A stretch of DNA of 64,000 bases from Sphingomonas colocasiae. Its GTDB lineage: Bacteria; Pseudomonadota; Alphaproteobacteria; Sphingomonadales; Sphingomonadaceae. The DNA is taken from NCBI RefSeq assembly GCF_019880585.1, contig NZ_JAINVV010000001.1:248001-312000 (forward strand). The letters are read 5' to 3'. Shown piece after piece: positions 1 through 8,290 of this stretch. The translations under genes and the position numbers were made by a program. Below the pieces are notes generated by a model, which worked only from the letters and a program-made list of their open reading frames with translations, was not told where the DNA came from and made no database searches. The number at the start of each line of letters is the position of its first letter. Within the stretch, counting starts at the first letter, position 1.

Positions 1-2
1 TC

Positions 3-236
3 GCCTGGGTCCGCGAGGCGATCGGTCATGATGCCGAACGGCTCGACCCGCCCGCCGACGCCTTGACGGTCGCGGCGGTGATCGATTGGCTTTCCGGGCT
101 GAGCGATGGTCATAAGCGGGCGTTTTTCGATCGATCGCGAATCCGGGCGGCGATCGATCAGGTGTTCGCGCCGCTTGACGCGCCTGTCGCGGGTGCGCGC
201 GAGATCGCCTTTTTCCCGCCGGTTACCGGCGGATGA
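3..236 (+). CDS. moaD: MoaD, molybdopterin synthase sulfur-carrier subunit (3' part)
   Basis: This is the 3' end of a gene that begins before the window; 77 codons are visible. MoaD is the ubiquitin-like carrier that holds the thiocarboxylate sulfur used to convert precursor Z (cPMP) into molybdopterin. The visible part ends in FFPPVTGG, the family's invariant C-terminal di-glycine tail with the Phe-Pro-Pro run before it. The stop codon overlaps the moaE start as ATGA, so the two subunits of the synthase are translationally coupled. The identification is firm from the tail and the neighbour, although the start lies outside the window. Confidence 0.9.
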   Translation, partial: AWVREAIGHDAERLDPPADALTVAAVIDWLSGLSDGHKRAFFDRSRIRAAIDQVFAPLDAPVAGAREIAFFPPVTGG

Positions 237-676
237 TCACCATCGCGGTCGGCGAGGCGGATTTCGATGTCGCGGCGCGGCTTGCCGAGCTTGAAGCGAT
301 GGGCGGTGGCGCTGTCGCGAGCTTTACCGGCATTGTGCGCGGCGACGGCGGCCTGATCGCACTGGAACTCGAACATTATCCGGCGATGACGCATGAGGCG
401 CTGACACGGCTGGCGGAAGATGCCGCGCGGCGATGGCCGTTGCTCGGAATTGTCCTGATACACCGCGTCGGGCGGATGGCTCCGGGCGAGCGGATCGTTT
501 TCGTGGGGACGGCTTCGTCGCATCGCGCGGCGGCGCTCGATGCCTGCCATTTCCTGATCGACTGGCTGAAGACCGAAGCCCCGTTCTGGAAGAAGGAGCA
601 TCGCGCCGACGGCAGCACATGGGTCGAGGCGCGTACCGCCGACGATGCGGCGCGCGATCGGTGGATCCGGGACTGA
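233..676 (+). CDS. moaE: MoaE, molybdopterin synthase catalytic subunit
   Basis: MoaE is the large subunit of molybdopterin synthase, which inserts two sulfurs into cPMP to make the dithiolene of the molybdenum cofactor in the cytoplasm. The 147-residue length is normal. Visible family features are FTGIVR (31-36), the SSHR segment near residue 95 and the Lys pair in APFWKKE (about 116-122), which corresponds to the catalytic lysine region. It starts inside the moaD stop (ATGA). The gene downstream is convergent (oxyR), so moaE closes its operon. No strong hairpin is seen in the 71-bp gap. Confidence 0.95.
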   Translation: MITIAVGEADFDVAARLAELEAMGGGAVASFTGIVRGDGGLIALELEHYPAMTHEALTRLAEDAARRWPLLGIVLIHRVGRMAPGERIVFVGTASSHRAAALDACHFLIDWLKTEAPFWKKEHRADGSTWVEARTADDAARDRWIRD

Positions 677-747
677 CCTGAAGTCTCGTGCGGAAAGGGC
701 CTGCCGCCCGCCTCGAAGTCACTCCAGGGCCGGCGCTCTGGGATCGC

Positions 748-1662
748 TCAGTCGGACGATCGGGTACTGGCCGAACGCAACACGTCGGCGAGCAGCCGGA
801 AATCCTTTTCGCGAGGAGATCCCTTGCGCCACACCAGGGCGATTCGACGGGACGGCGAATCCGCATCCAGGGCGCGTGCCTCGATACTGGTTCCGCCCAA
901 TATCCCGGCATCGAGCGCCATCTGGGGCAGCATCGTCACGCCCAGGCCGTTGTCGACCATTTGCACCAATGTATGAAGCGATGTGCCGAGCATCGATGCT
1001 TCGGCGCGGAGTTCGGGGCGATTGCAGGCGGCAAGAGCGTGATCCTTGAGGCAATGCCCGTCCTCGAGCAGCAGCAATCGGCTTTCGTCGATGGTATCGG
1101 CCTTGACCCTCTCCGGGAGATCGACACCCTCGTCGTGCGGAAAGGCGATGAACAGCCGGTCGTCGAACAGCGTTTCTCCCTCAACATCGCCACAGGCATA
1201 GGGCAGGGCGAGCAGGACGCAGTCGACCTGGCCATGATGCAGCGATTCGCATGCCGAGCGGCTGGTTTCCTCGCGCAGATAGAGTTTGAGCTCGGGCCAG
1301 TCGGCGCGGATGCGCGGCAGGATGCGGGGCAGCAGGAACGGAGCGATCGTCGGGATCACGCCCATGCGGAGGTCGCCCGACAGCGGTTTGCCCGCAGCGC
1401 GCGCCATCGCGGACAGCTCTTCGGCTTCGCGCAGCACGCGGATCGCCTTGTCGGTGATTCTTTCGCCCAGCGGCGTGAAGCGGACGACGCGGCGGGTGCG
1501 TTCGACCAGGGTGATGCCGATCAGCGACTCGAGTTCGCGCAGGCCCGCCGACAGCGTGGATTGGGTGACGAAGCACGCTTCCGCGGCGCGGCCGAAATGG
1601 CCGTGCTCGCGCAGGGCGACCAGATATTGAAGCTGCTTGAGCGTCGGCAAATATGTCGACAT
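748..1662 (-). CDS. oxyR: OxyR-type LysR hydrogen peroxide sensor
   Basis: A LysR-family regulator of 304 residues with an N-terminal winged helix-turn-helix (about 8-66) and a C-terminal periplasmic-binding-like domain. It is assigned to OxyR because of the segment LLLLEDGHCLKDHALAAC. Cys204 and Cys213 are nine residues apart, as are the redox cysteines 199 and 208 of E. coli OxyR, and the flanking residues match the family. Oxidation by peroxide would form the disulfide and switch on antioxidant genes. No katG or ahpC lies next to it here. A short inverted repeat just upstream of the start is a candidate autoregulatory site. Confidence 0.88.
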   Translation of the reverse strand: MSTYLPTLKQLQYLVALREHGHFGRAAEACFVTQSTLSAGLRELESLIGITLVERTRRVVRFTPLGERITDKAIRVLREAEELSAMARAAGKPLSGDLRMGVIPTIAPFLLPRILPRIRADWPELKLYLREETSRSACESLHHGQVDCVLLALPYACGDVEGETLFDDRLFIAFPHDEGVDLPERVKADTIDESRLLLLEDGHCLKDHALAACNRPELRAEASMLGTSLHTLVQMVDNGLGVTMLPQMALDAGILGGTSIEARALDADSPSRRIALVWRKGSPREKDFRLLADVLRSASTRSSD

Positions 1663-1669
1663 TGATTAC

Positions 1670-1688
1670 CCCATACGATCAATATGGG
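1670..1688. promoter_or_regulatory. Inverted repeat upstream of oxyR, candidate operator
   Basis: CCCATA and TATGGG form perfect 6-bp arms around a 7-bp spacer, 8 bp before the oxyR start codon. LysR regulators commonly bind T-N11-A dyads near their own start. The surrounding ATAT-rich stretch (about 1663-1705) is also where the oxyR promoter must lie. OxyR binding is inferred only. Confidence 0.35.
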
Positions 1689-1722
1689 TTATATCATCGA
1701 ATATGTGACTGTTTGAAGACGG

Positions 1723-2505
1723 TCAGAAAATCGCGCGATAGATGCTGAACAGGCTGGTCGCGGTCAGAACGACGCCGACCATCACGAGCAGTGTCTTTGC
1801 GGGCACGCGCTTGGCGATGATTGCGCCGAAGGGAGCCGCGACGATTCCGCCGACCAGCAAGCCGATCACCGGCAGCCAGAAGCTGCTGGAAAAACCCTCG
1901 GTGCCGATTCCGATCAGGAAGGTGACGGAGATGGTGATGGTGAGGAAGAATTCGACGCTGTTGACCGTGCCGATGGTGGTGCGCGGTTGCGCACCCTGGA
2001 CGAGCAGGTTGGAAGTCACGACCGGGCCCCAGCCCCCGCCGCCCGCGGCGTCGAGGAACCCGCCCGCAAGGCCGAGCGGCTCGATGATCTTGGGCTCGCG
2101 GTGCGTGTGCGGCGGGTAGCGGATGCCGCGGACGAGCAAATAGATGCCGATGCCGGCCAGATAGGCCATCACGAACGGCCGTGTGATGGACGCGTCGAGC
2201 GATGTGAGCAGATAGGCGCCGGTGACCCCGCCGATCATGCCGGGAACGAGCAGCCGGAAGAACAGCTTCCAGTTGACGTTCTTGTGGATCGCGTGGCTGA
2301 TTCCTGAGACCCCGGTGGTGCAGCATTCGACCAGATGGACGCCGGCCGAAGCCGTTGCCGGTGGTACGCCGAGCACGCTGACCAGCAAGGTCGAAGAGAT
2401 CACGCCGAACGCCATGCCGAGCGCGCCGTCCACCATCTGCGCGGCGAATCCGACGGCGACGAAAGGCAGGATGGCGAGCCAATGCTCCTGGATAAGTTCG
2501 ATCAT
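1723..2505 (-). CDS. TauE/SafE-family sulfite/anion exporter
   Basis: A polytopic inner-membrane protein of the TauE/SafE (DUF81) family, whose members export sulfite, sulfoacetate or related organosulfur anions. About eight hydrophobic segments are visible, with the family's internal duplication (GFAAQMVDGALGMAFG near the N-terminus and AGGFLDAAGGGGWGP in the second half). The start at 2505 is chosen because GAGGGA lies about 10 bases upstream. An upstream in-frame extension of 13 residues is polar and lacks this support. It lies between oxyR and a divergent serine acetyltransferase, so a sulfur-metabolism role fits, but the substrate cannot be read from sequence. Confidence 0.85.
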   Translation of the reverse strand: MIELIQEHWLAILPFVAVGFAAQMVDGALGMAFGVISSTLLVSVLGVPPATASAGVHLVECCTTGVSGISHAIHKNVNWKLFFRLLVPGMIGGVTGAYLLTSLDASITRPFVMAYLAGIGIYLLVRGIRYPPHTHREPKIIEPLGLAGGFLDAAGGGGWGPVVTSNLLVQGAQPRTTIGTVNSVEFFLTITISVTFLIGIGTEGFSSSFWLPVIGLLVGGIVAAPFGAIIAKRVPAKTLLVMVGVVLTATSLFSIYRAIF

Positions 2506-2573
2506 TCGGTTACCGGTCCCTCTCGTCGCGGCGCTGTGCTGCACGAGCGAGAGGGGTTGGACAAGACAGATTC

Positions 2574-2585
2574 CCTATCAATAGG
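2574..2585. promoter_or_regulatory. Short palindrome between tauE-like gene and cysE
   Basis: CCTATCAATAGG is a perfect 12-bp palindrome in the 159-bp region between the divergent exporter and serine acetyltransferase genes. It could be an operator shared by both promoters. No regulator can be assigned from sequence alone. Confidence 0.25.
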
Positions 2586-2664
2586 CTAGACAAGCGCTTT
2601 CAGCCTCCATTTGAAACGGCTCGTCTTTGTCCCTAGATTATGTCCGTTCCAGGGAGGGCCCGCG

Positions 2665-3357
2665 ATGCTGGCTGAGTTGAAGACCTATCTCGATTCGATC
2701 AAGGCCCGCGACCCGGCGCCGCGGTCGCGATGGGAGATTCTGCTGTATCCCGGCGTGCTGGCGCTCGGCCTGCACCGGGTGGCGCATTGGCTGTACGAGG
2801 CCGAACTGTATTTCGTCGCGCGCTTCGTGAATCATCTTTCGCGTTTCCTGACCGCGATCGACATTCATCCCGGCGCGCAGATCGGCCGCAACCTGTTCAT
2901 CGATCATGGCTTCACCGTGATCGGCGAAACGGCGGTGATCGGCGATAATGTCACCATCTATCAGTGCGTGACCTTGGGCGGCACCAATCCCGCGAATGGC
3001 GTTGCCGGCAAGCGCCATCCCACCCTGCTCGACGGCGCGATCGTCGGATCGGGTGCGCAAGTGCTCGGCCCGATCACCGTCGGCCCGCGCGCCCGCGTCG
3101 GTGCCAATGCGGTCGTCACCAAGGATGTGCCGGAGGGCGCCGTGATGGTCGGCATTCCCGCGCGGCAGACGCTGGTGGATGCGGTTGAATACCAGAAGGG
3201 CTTCGTTCCCTATGGCACGCCGTGCAGCGATATCTTCGATCCGGCCACGCAGAAGCTGGAAATCCTGAAATGCGAGCTCGAACGCATGCAGAAGCAGCTC
3301 GATACCATGCTGGCCGAAAAGTCCGGCAAGACGGACGGTGAACGCGAAAGCGCATGA
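2665..3357 (+). CDS. cysE: Serine O-acetyltransferase
   Basis: Makes O-acetylserine from serine and acetyl-CoA, the first step of cysteine synthesis; cysK later in the window encodes the second step. The 230-residue protein has an N-terminal helical part and then a left-handed beta-helix of hexapeptide repeats (about 75-175). It contains DIHPGAQIG and FIDHG with the catalytic His, and CVTLGGT in the acetyl-CoA site. The length fits the short EpsC/SrpH-like branch rather than E. coli CysE (273). The start at 2665 is preceded by AGGGAGGG at 6 bases; a start at 2611 would add 18 unsupported residues. The stop overlaps the next start (ATGA). Confidence 0.9.
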   Translation: MLAELKTYLDSIKARDPAPRSRWEILLYPGVLALGLHRVAHWLYEAELYFVARFVNHLSRFLTAIDIHPGAQIGRNLFIDHGFTVIGETAVIGDNVTIYQCVTLGGTNPANGVAGKRHPTLLDGAIVGSGAQVLGPITVGPRARVGANAVVTKDVPEGAVMVGIPARQTLVDAVEYQKGFVPYGTPCSDIFDPATQKLEILKCELERMQKQLDTMLAEKSGKTDGERESA

Positions 3358-3701
3358 GCGCGATCGTCACGCCATTCCCGGTTTCGCGCGGCGTGACGCC
3401 GCAGATCGGGTTCGATCGGGTTGAACTGATGCGGATCCTGGATCTCTACGGGCGGATGGTCGCGGCGGGCTTCTGGCGGGATTATGCGATCGATCTGGGG
3501 CGCGAAGCCGCGATCTTTTCCGCCTTTCGTCGCGCGACCGAACGGCCCGAATATCGAATCGAGAAGCGACCCGAACTCCGCAATCGCCAAGGCATGTGGT
3601 CGCTGGTGAGCGAAGCCGGCGCGGTCCTGCGGCGCGGACACGAACTCAATTCGGTGCTGGCGCCGGTCGAACGCAAGCTGCTCAAGCTGGTCGAGGAATA
3701 A
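3354..3701 (+). CDS. DUF2794 family protein
   Basis: A 115-residue cytoplasmic protein matching the DUF2794 family that is widespread in alphaproteobacteria. The central part (about 30-100) contains the conserved DYAIDLGREAAIFSAFRRA and RPEYRIEKRPELR stretches, and no catalytic motif is apparent. It starts within the stop codon of cysE (ATGA), so it is co-translated with serine acetyltransferase. The function is unknown. Confidence 0.8.
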   Translation: MSAIVTPFPVSRGVTPQIGFDRVELMRILDLYGRMVAAGFWRDYAIDLGREAAIFSAFRRATERPEYRIEKRPELRNRQGMWSLVSEAGAVLRRGHELNSVLAPVERKLLKLVEE

Positions 3702-3737
3702 AAAATCCCCCCACTGGGGAGGGGGGAAGGATGGGAT

Positions 3738-3764
3738 GGGCCACCCGTTGCAGCCGGGTGGCCC
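3738..3764. terminator. Bidirectional hairpin between convergent genes
   Basis: GGGCCACCCG and CGGGTGGCCC form a perfect 10-bp stem with a 7-base loop, midway between the plus-strand DUF2794 gene and the minus-strand DUF2157 gene. A second weaker C/G-rich hairpin lies at about 3709-3727. Long U-runs are absent, so termination may be weak. Confidence 0.6.
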
Positions 3765-3778
3765 TTATGGTTATCGGA

Positions 3779-4816
3779 TCAGGCGCTGATCGCCGGCCGG
3801 TCGAGCACGGGCAGCTTTGCGCGCAGGTCGCCGGGCAGGGTGTTGACCATCAGGCGCCGCGCCGTGTGCCAGAAGGCGGAGAGCGTCAGCAGCGCGGAGC
3901 CGATGACGAGGCCGGTCAGCGCCACACTCATGCTCACCGCACCGAATTTTTCGAACAGCGCGCTCATCGCGTAAAGAACATAGGCGAGCGACGAGACGAG
4001 CAGGGCGCGGCGATCGACCGTCAGCGAGATCATCGCGAAGACGATATAGAGCGCGATGACGATGGCGGCCTGAGCGGTTCCGATCGTGCCGTCCAGCACC
4101 CCCAGCGCGTGGAAGATCGGATGCGCGATCATCGGCGCGGCGGCGAGATGCAGCCAGAAGGCGACATCGGAACGCCGGGTCTGCCGCGTGCGATCGGACA
4201 TGTCCCACCACATCGCGAACGCGAAGGTCGCGACACCGCCGGCAAGCACCAGCCAGGTCACATGGTCGACAAGGTTCTGGTTGATGGCGAGTGCGAGCGC
4301 CACGACCACGCCGACGAGCGACACGGCGCCCGCCGCAACGGTGATCGGCACGCGGAAGCGCAGCCAATGGCCCCAGGCGGCGGCGGCGGTGATCACTCCG
4401 ATTCCGGCCAGGAACAATGCGCTGGTGCGGTCCCCGAAATCAGCCTGCATATCGACAAGCGCGCCGATCATCGTGGCGGCGACGCCACCGGTGAAGCTGA
4501 GCAGCAGCAGGATACTGGGCAAGGCCATGCGACGGCGCCTGGTGAAATATTCGGCGAGGCCCCAGCTGGCTCCGGCGACAAGGGCGCCAGCGAGCGCGGC
4601 AGAGCGTTCTCCGCCGATCCAGCCGAGCGCGACCAGCAGCAGCACGAGCGCGATCGAGACGAAGATATCGTTGAAGCCGGTGAGGAGGCGGAAACTTTCC
4701 TCATCGACGGTTGGCGTGGCGCGACCGGCCGCGACATGGTTTCGGAAGGCTTCGGCGGCCGCGGGCGTGATTACCCCCGCGGCAACCGCTGCTTCCAGGT
4801 CGGTTTCACTGTACAT
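3779..4816 (-). CDS. DUF2157 domain polytopic membrane protein
   Basis: A 345-residue protein with a soluble N-terminal segment (about 1-50, MYSETDLEAAVAAGVITPAA) resembling the DUF2157 domain, followed by about ten hydrophobic helices. Membrane location is clear; the function is unknown. The start at 4816 has GGAGGAG at about 7 bases, whereas the longer reading from 4852 begins with a polar SGKGRRSR stretch and no ribosome site. It is monocistronic, with a hairpin downstream at 3738. Confidence 0.7.
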   Translation of the reverse strand: MYSETDLEAAVAAGVITPAAAEAFRNHVAAGRATPTVDEESFRLLTGFNDIFVSIALVLLLVALGWIGGERSAALAGALVAGASWGLAEYFTRRRRMALPSILLLLSFTGGVAATMIGALVDMQADFGDRTSALFLAGIGVITAAAAWGHWLRFRVPITVAAGAVSLVGVVVALALAINQNLVDHVTWLVLAGGVATFAFAMWWDMSDRTRQTRRSDVAFWLHLAAAPMIAHPIFHALGVLDGTIGTAQAAIVIALYIVFAMISLTVDRRALLVSSLAYVLYAMSALFEKFGAVSMSVALTGLVIGSALLTLSAFWHTARRLMVNTLPGDLRAKLPVLDRPAISA

Positions 4817-4897
4817 GCGGCTTCTCCTCCCCTTGCCCGAGGAGGATAGCATTACTGTATTAAATCAGCAATACACTAATTGAAGCCACGACAAGGG

Positions 4898-5797
4898 CTA
4901 TTTTCCCTGCAGTTTCGAGAGGATGACCATCGATTGCTCAGCCCCCGATTGCGGCACGATCTCTCCGGTCCGATCCGTGATCTGCGCCCAGTGCGCGGCG
5001 ACGCCCTCGGGCGTGCGTTCGTCCTGCGGCAGCAGCACGCCCTGGGTCAGCGTGACATAGGCGGCCTGGAACACGCCGGCGCCCGCGCCGACGATCGCAT
5101 TGCTCGGCGCGTCTTCGGAAACGAGGAAAAGCGCGGCCGGCGCGACATTCTCAGGCGCGAACGCGGCGAAGGCCTCCTCGGGGAAAATATCCTCGGTCAT
5201 CCGCGTGCCGGCGACCGGCGCCAGTGTGTTGACGCGGATATTGTACTTGGCGCCCTCCAGGTAGAGCGTCTTGGTGAGCCCGGCGAGGCCGAGCTTGGCG
5301 GCGCCGTAATTGGCCTGGCCGAAATTGCCGTAAAGGCCCGTCGACGAGGCGGTCATCAGGATGCGGCCATAGGCCTGGTCGCGCATCGTATCCCAAACCG
5401 CCTTGGTGCAATTGGCCGATCCGATCAGATGGACCTTCACCACCAGGTCGAAATCGACGGGCTCCATCTTCACGAAGCTCTTGTCGCGCAGGATGCCGGC
5501 ATTGTTGATCAGGACATGGACGCCGCCCCAGGCTTCCTTGGTCTTCGCGACCATCTCGACCATCTGCTCATATTCGGTGACGCTGCCGCCATTGGACATG
5601 GCGACGCCGCCGGCCGCCTCGATTTCCTCGACCACCTTGAGCGCGGCATCGGAATGGCCGGTGCCGTCGCGCGATCCGCCGAGATCGTTGACAACGACCT
5701 TCGCGCCGCGTTTGGCGAGTTCGAGCGCATAGGCACGCCCCAGTCCGCCGCCGGCTCCGGTGACGATCGCGACCCGGTCCTTGAAATCGATGCTCAT
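4898..5797 (-). CDS. SDR-family dehydrogenase, MFE-2 (3R)-hydroxyacyl-CoA dehydrogenase type
   Basis: A short-chain dehydrogenase of 299 residues. The nucleotide-binding TGAGGGLG is at 13-20, NNAG at 98-101, and the catalytic set falls at Ser151, Tyr164 and Lys168 in SSTGLYGNFGQANYGAAK. Both this motif and the residue numbering match the dehydrogenase domain of peroxisomal multifunctional enzyme type 2, and the extended C-terminus fits that subgroup. Oxidation of a 3-hydroxyacyl-CoA with NAD+ is therefore likely; steroid or other hydroxyacyl substrates are possible. It stands alone, with a striking palindrome just upstream of the start. Confidence 0.85.
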   Translation of the reverse strand: MSIDFKDRVAIVTGAGGGLGRAYALELAKRGAKVVVNDLGGSRDGTGHSDAALKVVEEIEAAGGVAMSNGGSVTEYEQMVEMVAKTKEAWGGVHVLINNAGILRDKSFVKMEPVDFDLVVKVHLIGSANCTKAVWDTMRDQAYGRILMTASSTGLYGNFGQANYGAAKLGLAGLTKTLYLEGAKYNIRVNTLAPVAGTRMTEDIFPEEAFAAFAPENVAPAALFLVSEDAPSNAIVGAGAGVFQAAYVTLTQGVLLPQDERTPEGVAAHWAQITDRTGEIVPQSGAEQSMVILSKLQGK

Positions 5798-5810
5798 ATC
5801 CTGCTCCGAA

Positions 5811-5830
5811 TGACGTTTACGCGAACGTCA
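5811..5830. promoter_or_regulatory. Palindromic operator candidate upstream of the SDR gene
   Basis: TGACGTT and AACGTCA form perfect 7-bp arms around TACGCG, starting 13 bp before the SDR start codon. Sites of the form TGACGT...ACGTCA are typical of regulators of acyl-CoA and branched-chain amino acid catabolism (LiuR and TetR-type). This agrees with the predicted hydroxyacyl-CoA activity, but the regulator is not in the window. Confidence 0.5.
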
Positions 5831-5910
5831 CCTAAAGCCTCGGCGCATCGATGGGAAGCGCTAACCGCCGCCCGGCACCACATGCGGGCGGCGGCGTGGA
5901 TCATTTCCGG

Positions 5911-6195
5911 CTATTTCCGGTTCCCCGGATCGTTGCGCTGCTTGCAGCCGTCGGTGACGGTGCGCGAGCACCAGGGATATTCGGCCTTGGGCGGGGGCGG
6001 GGGGAAGGCCTGCTCCACCGACGGGGAAGGCCGGACGATCTTCGCTTGCCCCGCGGGCGGCGGGGGAGGCGGCATTTCCGCCGGCTGCGCCGCGGCGTCG
6101 CTTACCGGCGGCTGGGCGGCTTCATCGGTTGCCGGGGGCTGTGCCATCGCGGTCGTGCTCAAGGCCAAAGCCGCAATCATGAACATGGATTTCAT
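5911..6195 (-). CDS. Small proline-rich secreted protein
   Basis: A 94-residue protein with a clear Sec signal peptide (MKSMFMIAALALSTTAMA, cleavage before Gln). A low-complexity Pro/Ala/Gln region with runs of six and five prolines follows, then a short C-terminal tail holding two cysteines (PWCSRT and GCKQ) that could form a disulfide. Three ATGs are in a row; the third (6195) sits 6 bases after AAGGAG and is preferred. No family is recognised. The EcfG-type promoter upstream suggests induction in the general stress response. Confidence 0.6.
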   Translation of the reverse strand: MKSMFMIAALALSTTAMAQPPATDEAAQPPVSDAAAQPAEMPPPPPPAGQAKIVRPSPSVEQAFPPPPPKAEYPWCSRTVTDGCKQRNDPGNRK

Positions 6196-6244
6196 CATCA
6201 TCTCCTTGCCCCGCCCGCGGTGCGGTCGTCCGCATCAGCACGTC

Positions 6245-6269
6245 AACGAAACGAAACCCGAGGGGTTCC
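6245..6269 (-). promoter_or_regulatory. EcfG-type general stress promoter
   Basis: On the minus strand GGAAC is followed after exactly 16 bases by CGTT, matching the GGAAC-N16/17-CGTT consensus of the alphaproteobacterial general stress sigma factor EcfG. The -10 end lies about 44-50 bases before the start of the small proline-rich secreted protein. Confidence 0.6.
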
Positions 6270-6313
6270 GGAGCAGCCCGGGGCGCGGGTCGGTTGATCG
6301 CGGCGATCGCGCG

Positions 6314-7279
6314 TCACGCCGCTTGGTCATCGATGTTGGCGGTTGTTGCCGGAAGACAGCCGAGTGCCGCGAGCGTCGCTGTCATCGCCTGATCCAGTGG
6401 CGTGTGCGGTTCGGCGCCGATCTCGGCGACAAGGCTTTCATTGTCCAGCGCGAGCGGATGACGCCAGAATTGTCGCATCCGCGCCGTTTCGCGCAGTGAG
6501 ACGTTGAACAGGCCGATAAGGCGGAGCAGGGCCCATGGCATGCGCCGGACCGGCAGCGATGGCGCCTGCGACGCGCCTCTGATCGCATCGGCGATCAGCA
6601 TGCCGTCCGCGTCCCAGGTGCCGGCGAAATGGTAGCGCGCGAAATGGGGCAGCACCGCCTCGCGGTCGAGCAGGCGCGCAAAGGTCTCGGCCAGATCGGG
6701 CAGATAAGCCCAGGCATGGCCAACGCCCGGCGTGGCGGGATTGAGAATGCTCCGAACGGGCTGGCCGGGCTTGACCATGGCTTGCGAAAGCCAGTTGTTG
6801 CCGGGGCGGGGGCCGAAGAAATTGCCGGCGCGCAGGATGATCGCGCGAACGCCCGATTCGGCGATCCGCTGTTCCATCGCCGCGCGGATGCGGCCCTTGT
6901 GCGTATTCGGTCGTTGGGACGAATCCGGCCGGGCGACGGGGGTTTCTCGCGGATCGTAGTTATAGATGGTGCCGGGCAGCGCCAGCCTTGCGCCGCTCGC
7001 CCGTGCGGCGGTGATGCTGTTTTCGATCATCGGCATCACCAGCCGATCCCAGTCGCGATAGCCCGGTGGATTGACTGCATGCAGGATCGCATCGACGTCA
7101 CGGGCCGCATCGAGCACCGCCGTTCGCTCCAGCGCGTCGCCCCGAACCCATTCCAGATCGCCTGCTGCCTGCGGCACCGTCCGCGCCATCGCGCGGACGC
7201 GCCAGCCGTGGCGCAGCATCGCCGCCGCCGTTTCGCCGCCGACGCCGCCGGTGGCGCCCAGGATCAATATCGTCTTCAT
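6314..7279 (-). CDS. NmrA/epimerase-like NAD(P)-binding protein
   Basis: A Rossmann-fold protein of 321 residues. The N-terminal GATGGVG (8-14) is the nucleotide-binding glycine motif of atypical SDRs, and the later ALPGTIYNYDP and RAGNFFGPRPG stretches are typical of NAD-dependent epimerase/NmrA-like proteins. The substrate is unknown; quinone reductase-like or regulatory roles are both found in the family. It is transcribed divergently from a LysR regulator with 90 bp between the starts, the usual arrangement for a LysR-controlled target. Confidence 0.75.
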   Translation of the reverse strand: MKTILILGATGGVGGETAAAMLRHGWRVRAMARTVPQAAGDLEWVRGDALERTAVLDAARDVDAILHAVNPPGYRDWDRLVMPMIENSITAARASGARLALPGTIYNYDPRETPVARPDSSQRPNTHKGRIRAAMEQRIAESGVRAIILRAGNFFGPRPGNNWLSQAMVKPGQPVRSILNPATPGVGHAWAYLPDLAETFARLLDREAVLPHFARYHFAGTWDADGMLIADAIRGASQAPSLPVRRMPWALLRLIGLFNVSLRETARMRQFWRHPLALDNESLVAEIGAEPHTPLDQAMTATLAALGCLPATTANIDDQAA

Positions 7280-7369
7280 TTTCGCCTCCGTCAGCCTTGC
7301 TCGATGATGTGCGGCGATCGGGGGTGGAAAGAAATTGTCGATCTTTTACGATCAGCTTATAAGAAATCG

Positions 7370-8272
7370 ATGAGCATTGAGCCGGACTGGGAGCAATATC
7401 GCGCGTTTCTCGCGGTGCTGCGGGAGGGCAGCCTGTCGGCCGCGGCACGCGCGCTCGCCATCGCGCAGCCGACGATGCGCCGGCGCATCGAGGATCTGGA
7501 GGCGCAACTCGGCACTGCGCTGTTCACCCGAACGCCGGGCGGGCTGCAACCGACCGAGACCGGCCTGGCGTTGCGCGGGCATGCCGAGGCGATGGCGCTG
7601 GCGGCTGCGGCGTTGATCCGCTCGGCTTCGTCCGAGGCGGGGGAAATCGCGGGCACAGTGCGTGTGAGCGCGAGCGAAGTGATCGCTGTCGAGATCCTGC
7701 CGCCGATGCTGGCGCGCCTTCAGGCCGCGCATCCGGCGCTGGTGATCGAATTGTCGCCGAGCAATCGCAACGAGGATGTTTTGCGCCGCGAGGCGGACGT
7801 CGCGGTGAGGATGGTCGCGCCGGTGCAGACGGCGCTGATCGCGCGGCGGGCCGGCGCCGTGCGGCTGGGGCTTCACGCGCGTCGCGACTATCTTGCACGC
7901 CGGGGCATGCCCGAGACGCTGGAGGCGATGCGCGGACATGCGCTGATCGGCGTCGAGCGGGACAGCCCCGTGCTGCGCGCGCTTCGGGCCAGCGGCCTGC
8001 CGATGGCGATCGAGGATTGTTGCTTTCGTTCGGACAGCGATCTGGCCCAGCTCGCGGCGATCCGCGCCGGGCTGGGGATTGGCATCTGTCAATCGGCGCT
8101 CGCCGCGCGCGATCCGGCCTTGCGACCGGTGCTACCCGGTGCCTTCGGCTTCGATCTCGAAACCTGGATCGTCTGCCACGAGAATCTGCGCAATGTTGCG
8201 CGCGTGCGCGCCGTGTTCGATGCGCTGGTTCGCGGGCTGAGCGATTATGCCGGGACGCGCGTCGTCGGATAG
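7370..8272 (+). CDS. LysR-family transcriptional regulator
   Basis: A 300-residue regulator with an N-terminal winged helix-turn-helix (about 8-67, GSLSAAARALAIAQPTMRRRIEDLE) and a C-terminal effector domain (about 95-290). The first ATG that starts the domain properly is at 7370; the frame is open for about 740 bases further upstream but encodes nothing recognisable there and runs antisense to the neighbour. It probably controls the divergent NmrA-like gene. The effector is unknown. Confidence 0.85.
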   Translation: MSIEPDWEQYRAFLAVLREGSLSAAARALAIAQPTMRRRIEDLEAQLGTALFTRTPGGLQPTETGLALRGHAEAMALAAAALIRSASSEAGEIAGTVRVSASEVIAVEILPPMLARLQAAHPALVIELSPSNRNEDVLRREADVAVRMVAPVQTALIARRAGAVRLGLHARRDYLARRGMPETLEAMRGHALIGVERDSPVLRALRASGLPMAIEDCCFRSDSDLAQLAAIRAGLGIGICQSALAARDPALRPVLPGAFGFDLETWIVCHENLRNVARVRAVFDALVRGLSDYAGTRVVG

Positions 8273-8290
8273 TCGGGATTATGCCTGAAC

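Noticed and set aside
4880-6499. Plus-strand 539-codon frame
   Set aside because: It lies opposite the SDR gene and the small secreted protein gene, whose catalytic motifs and signal peptide are clear.
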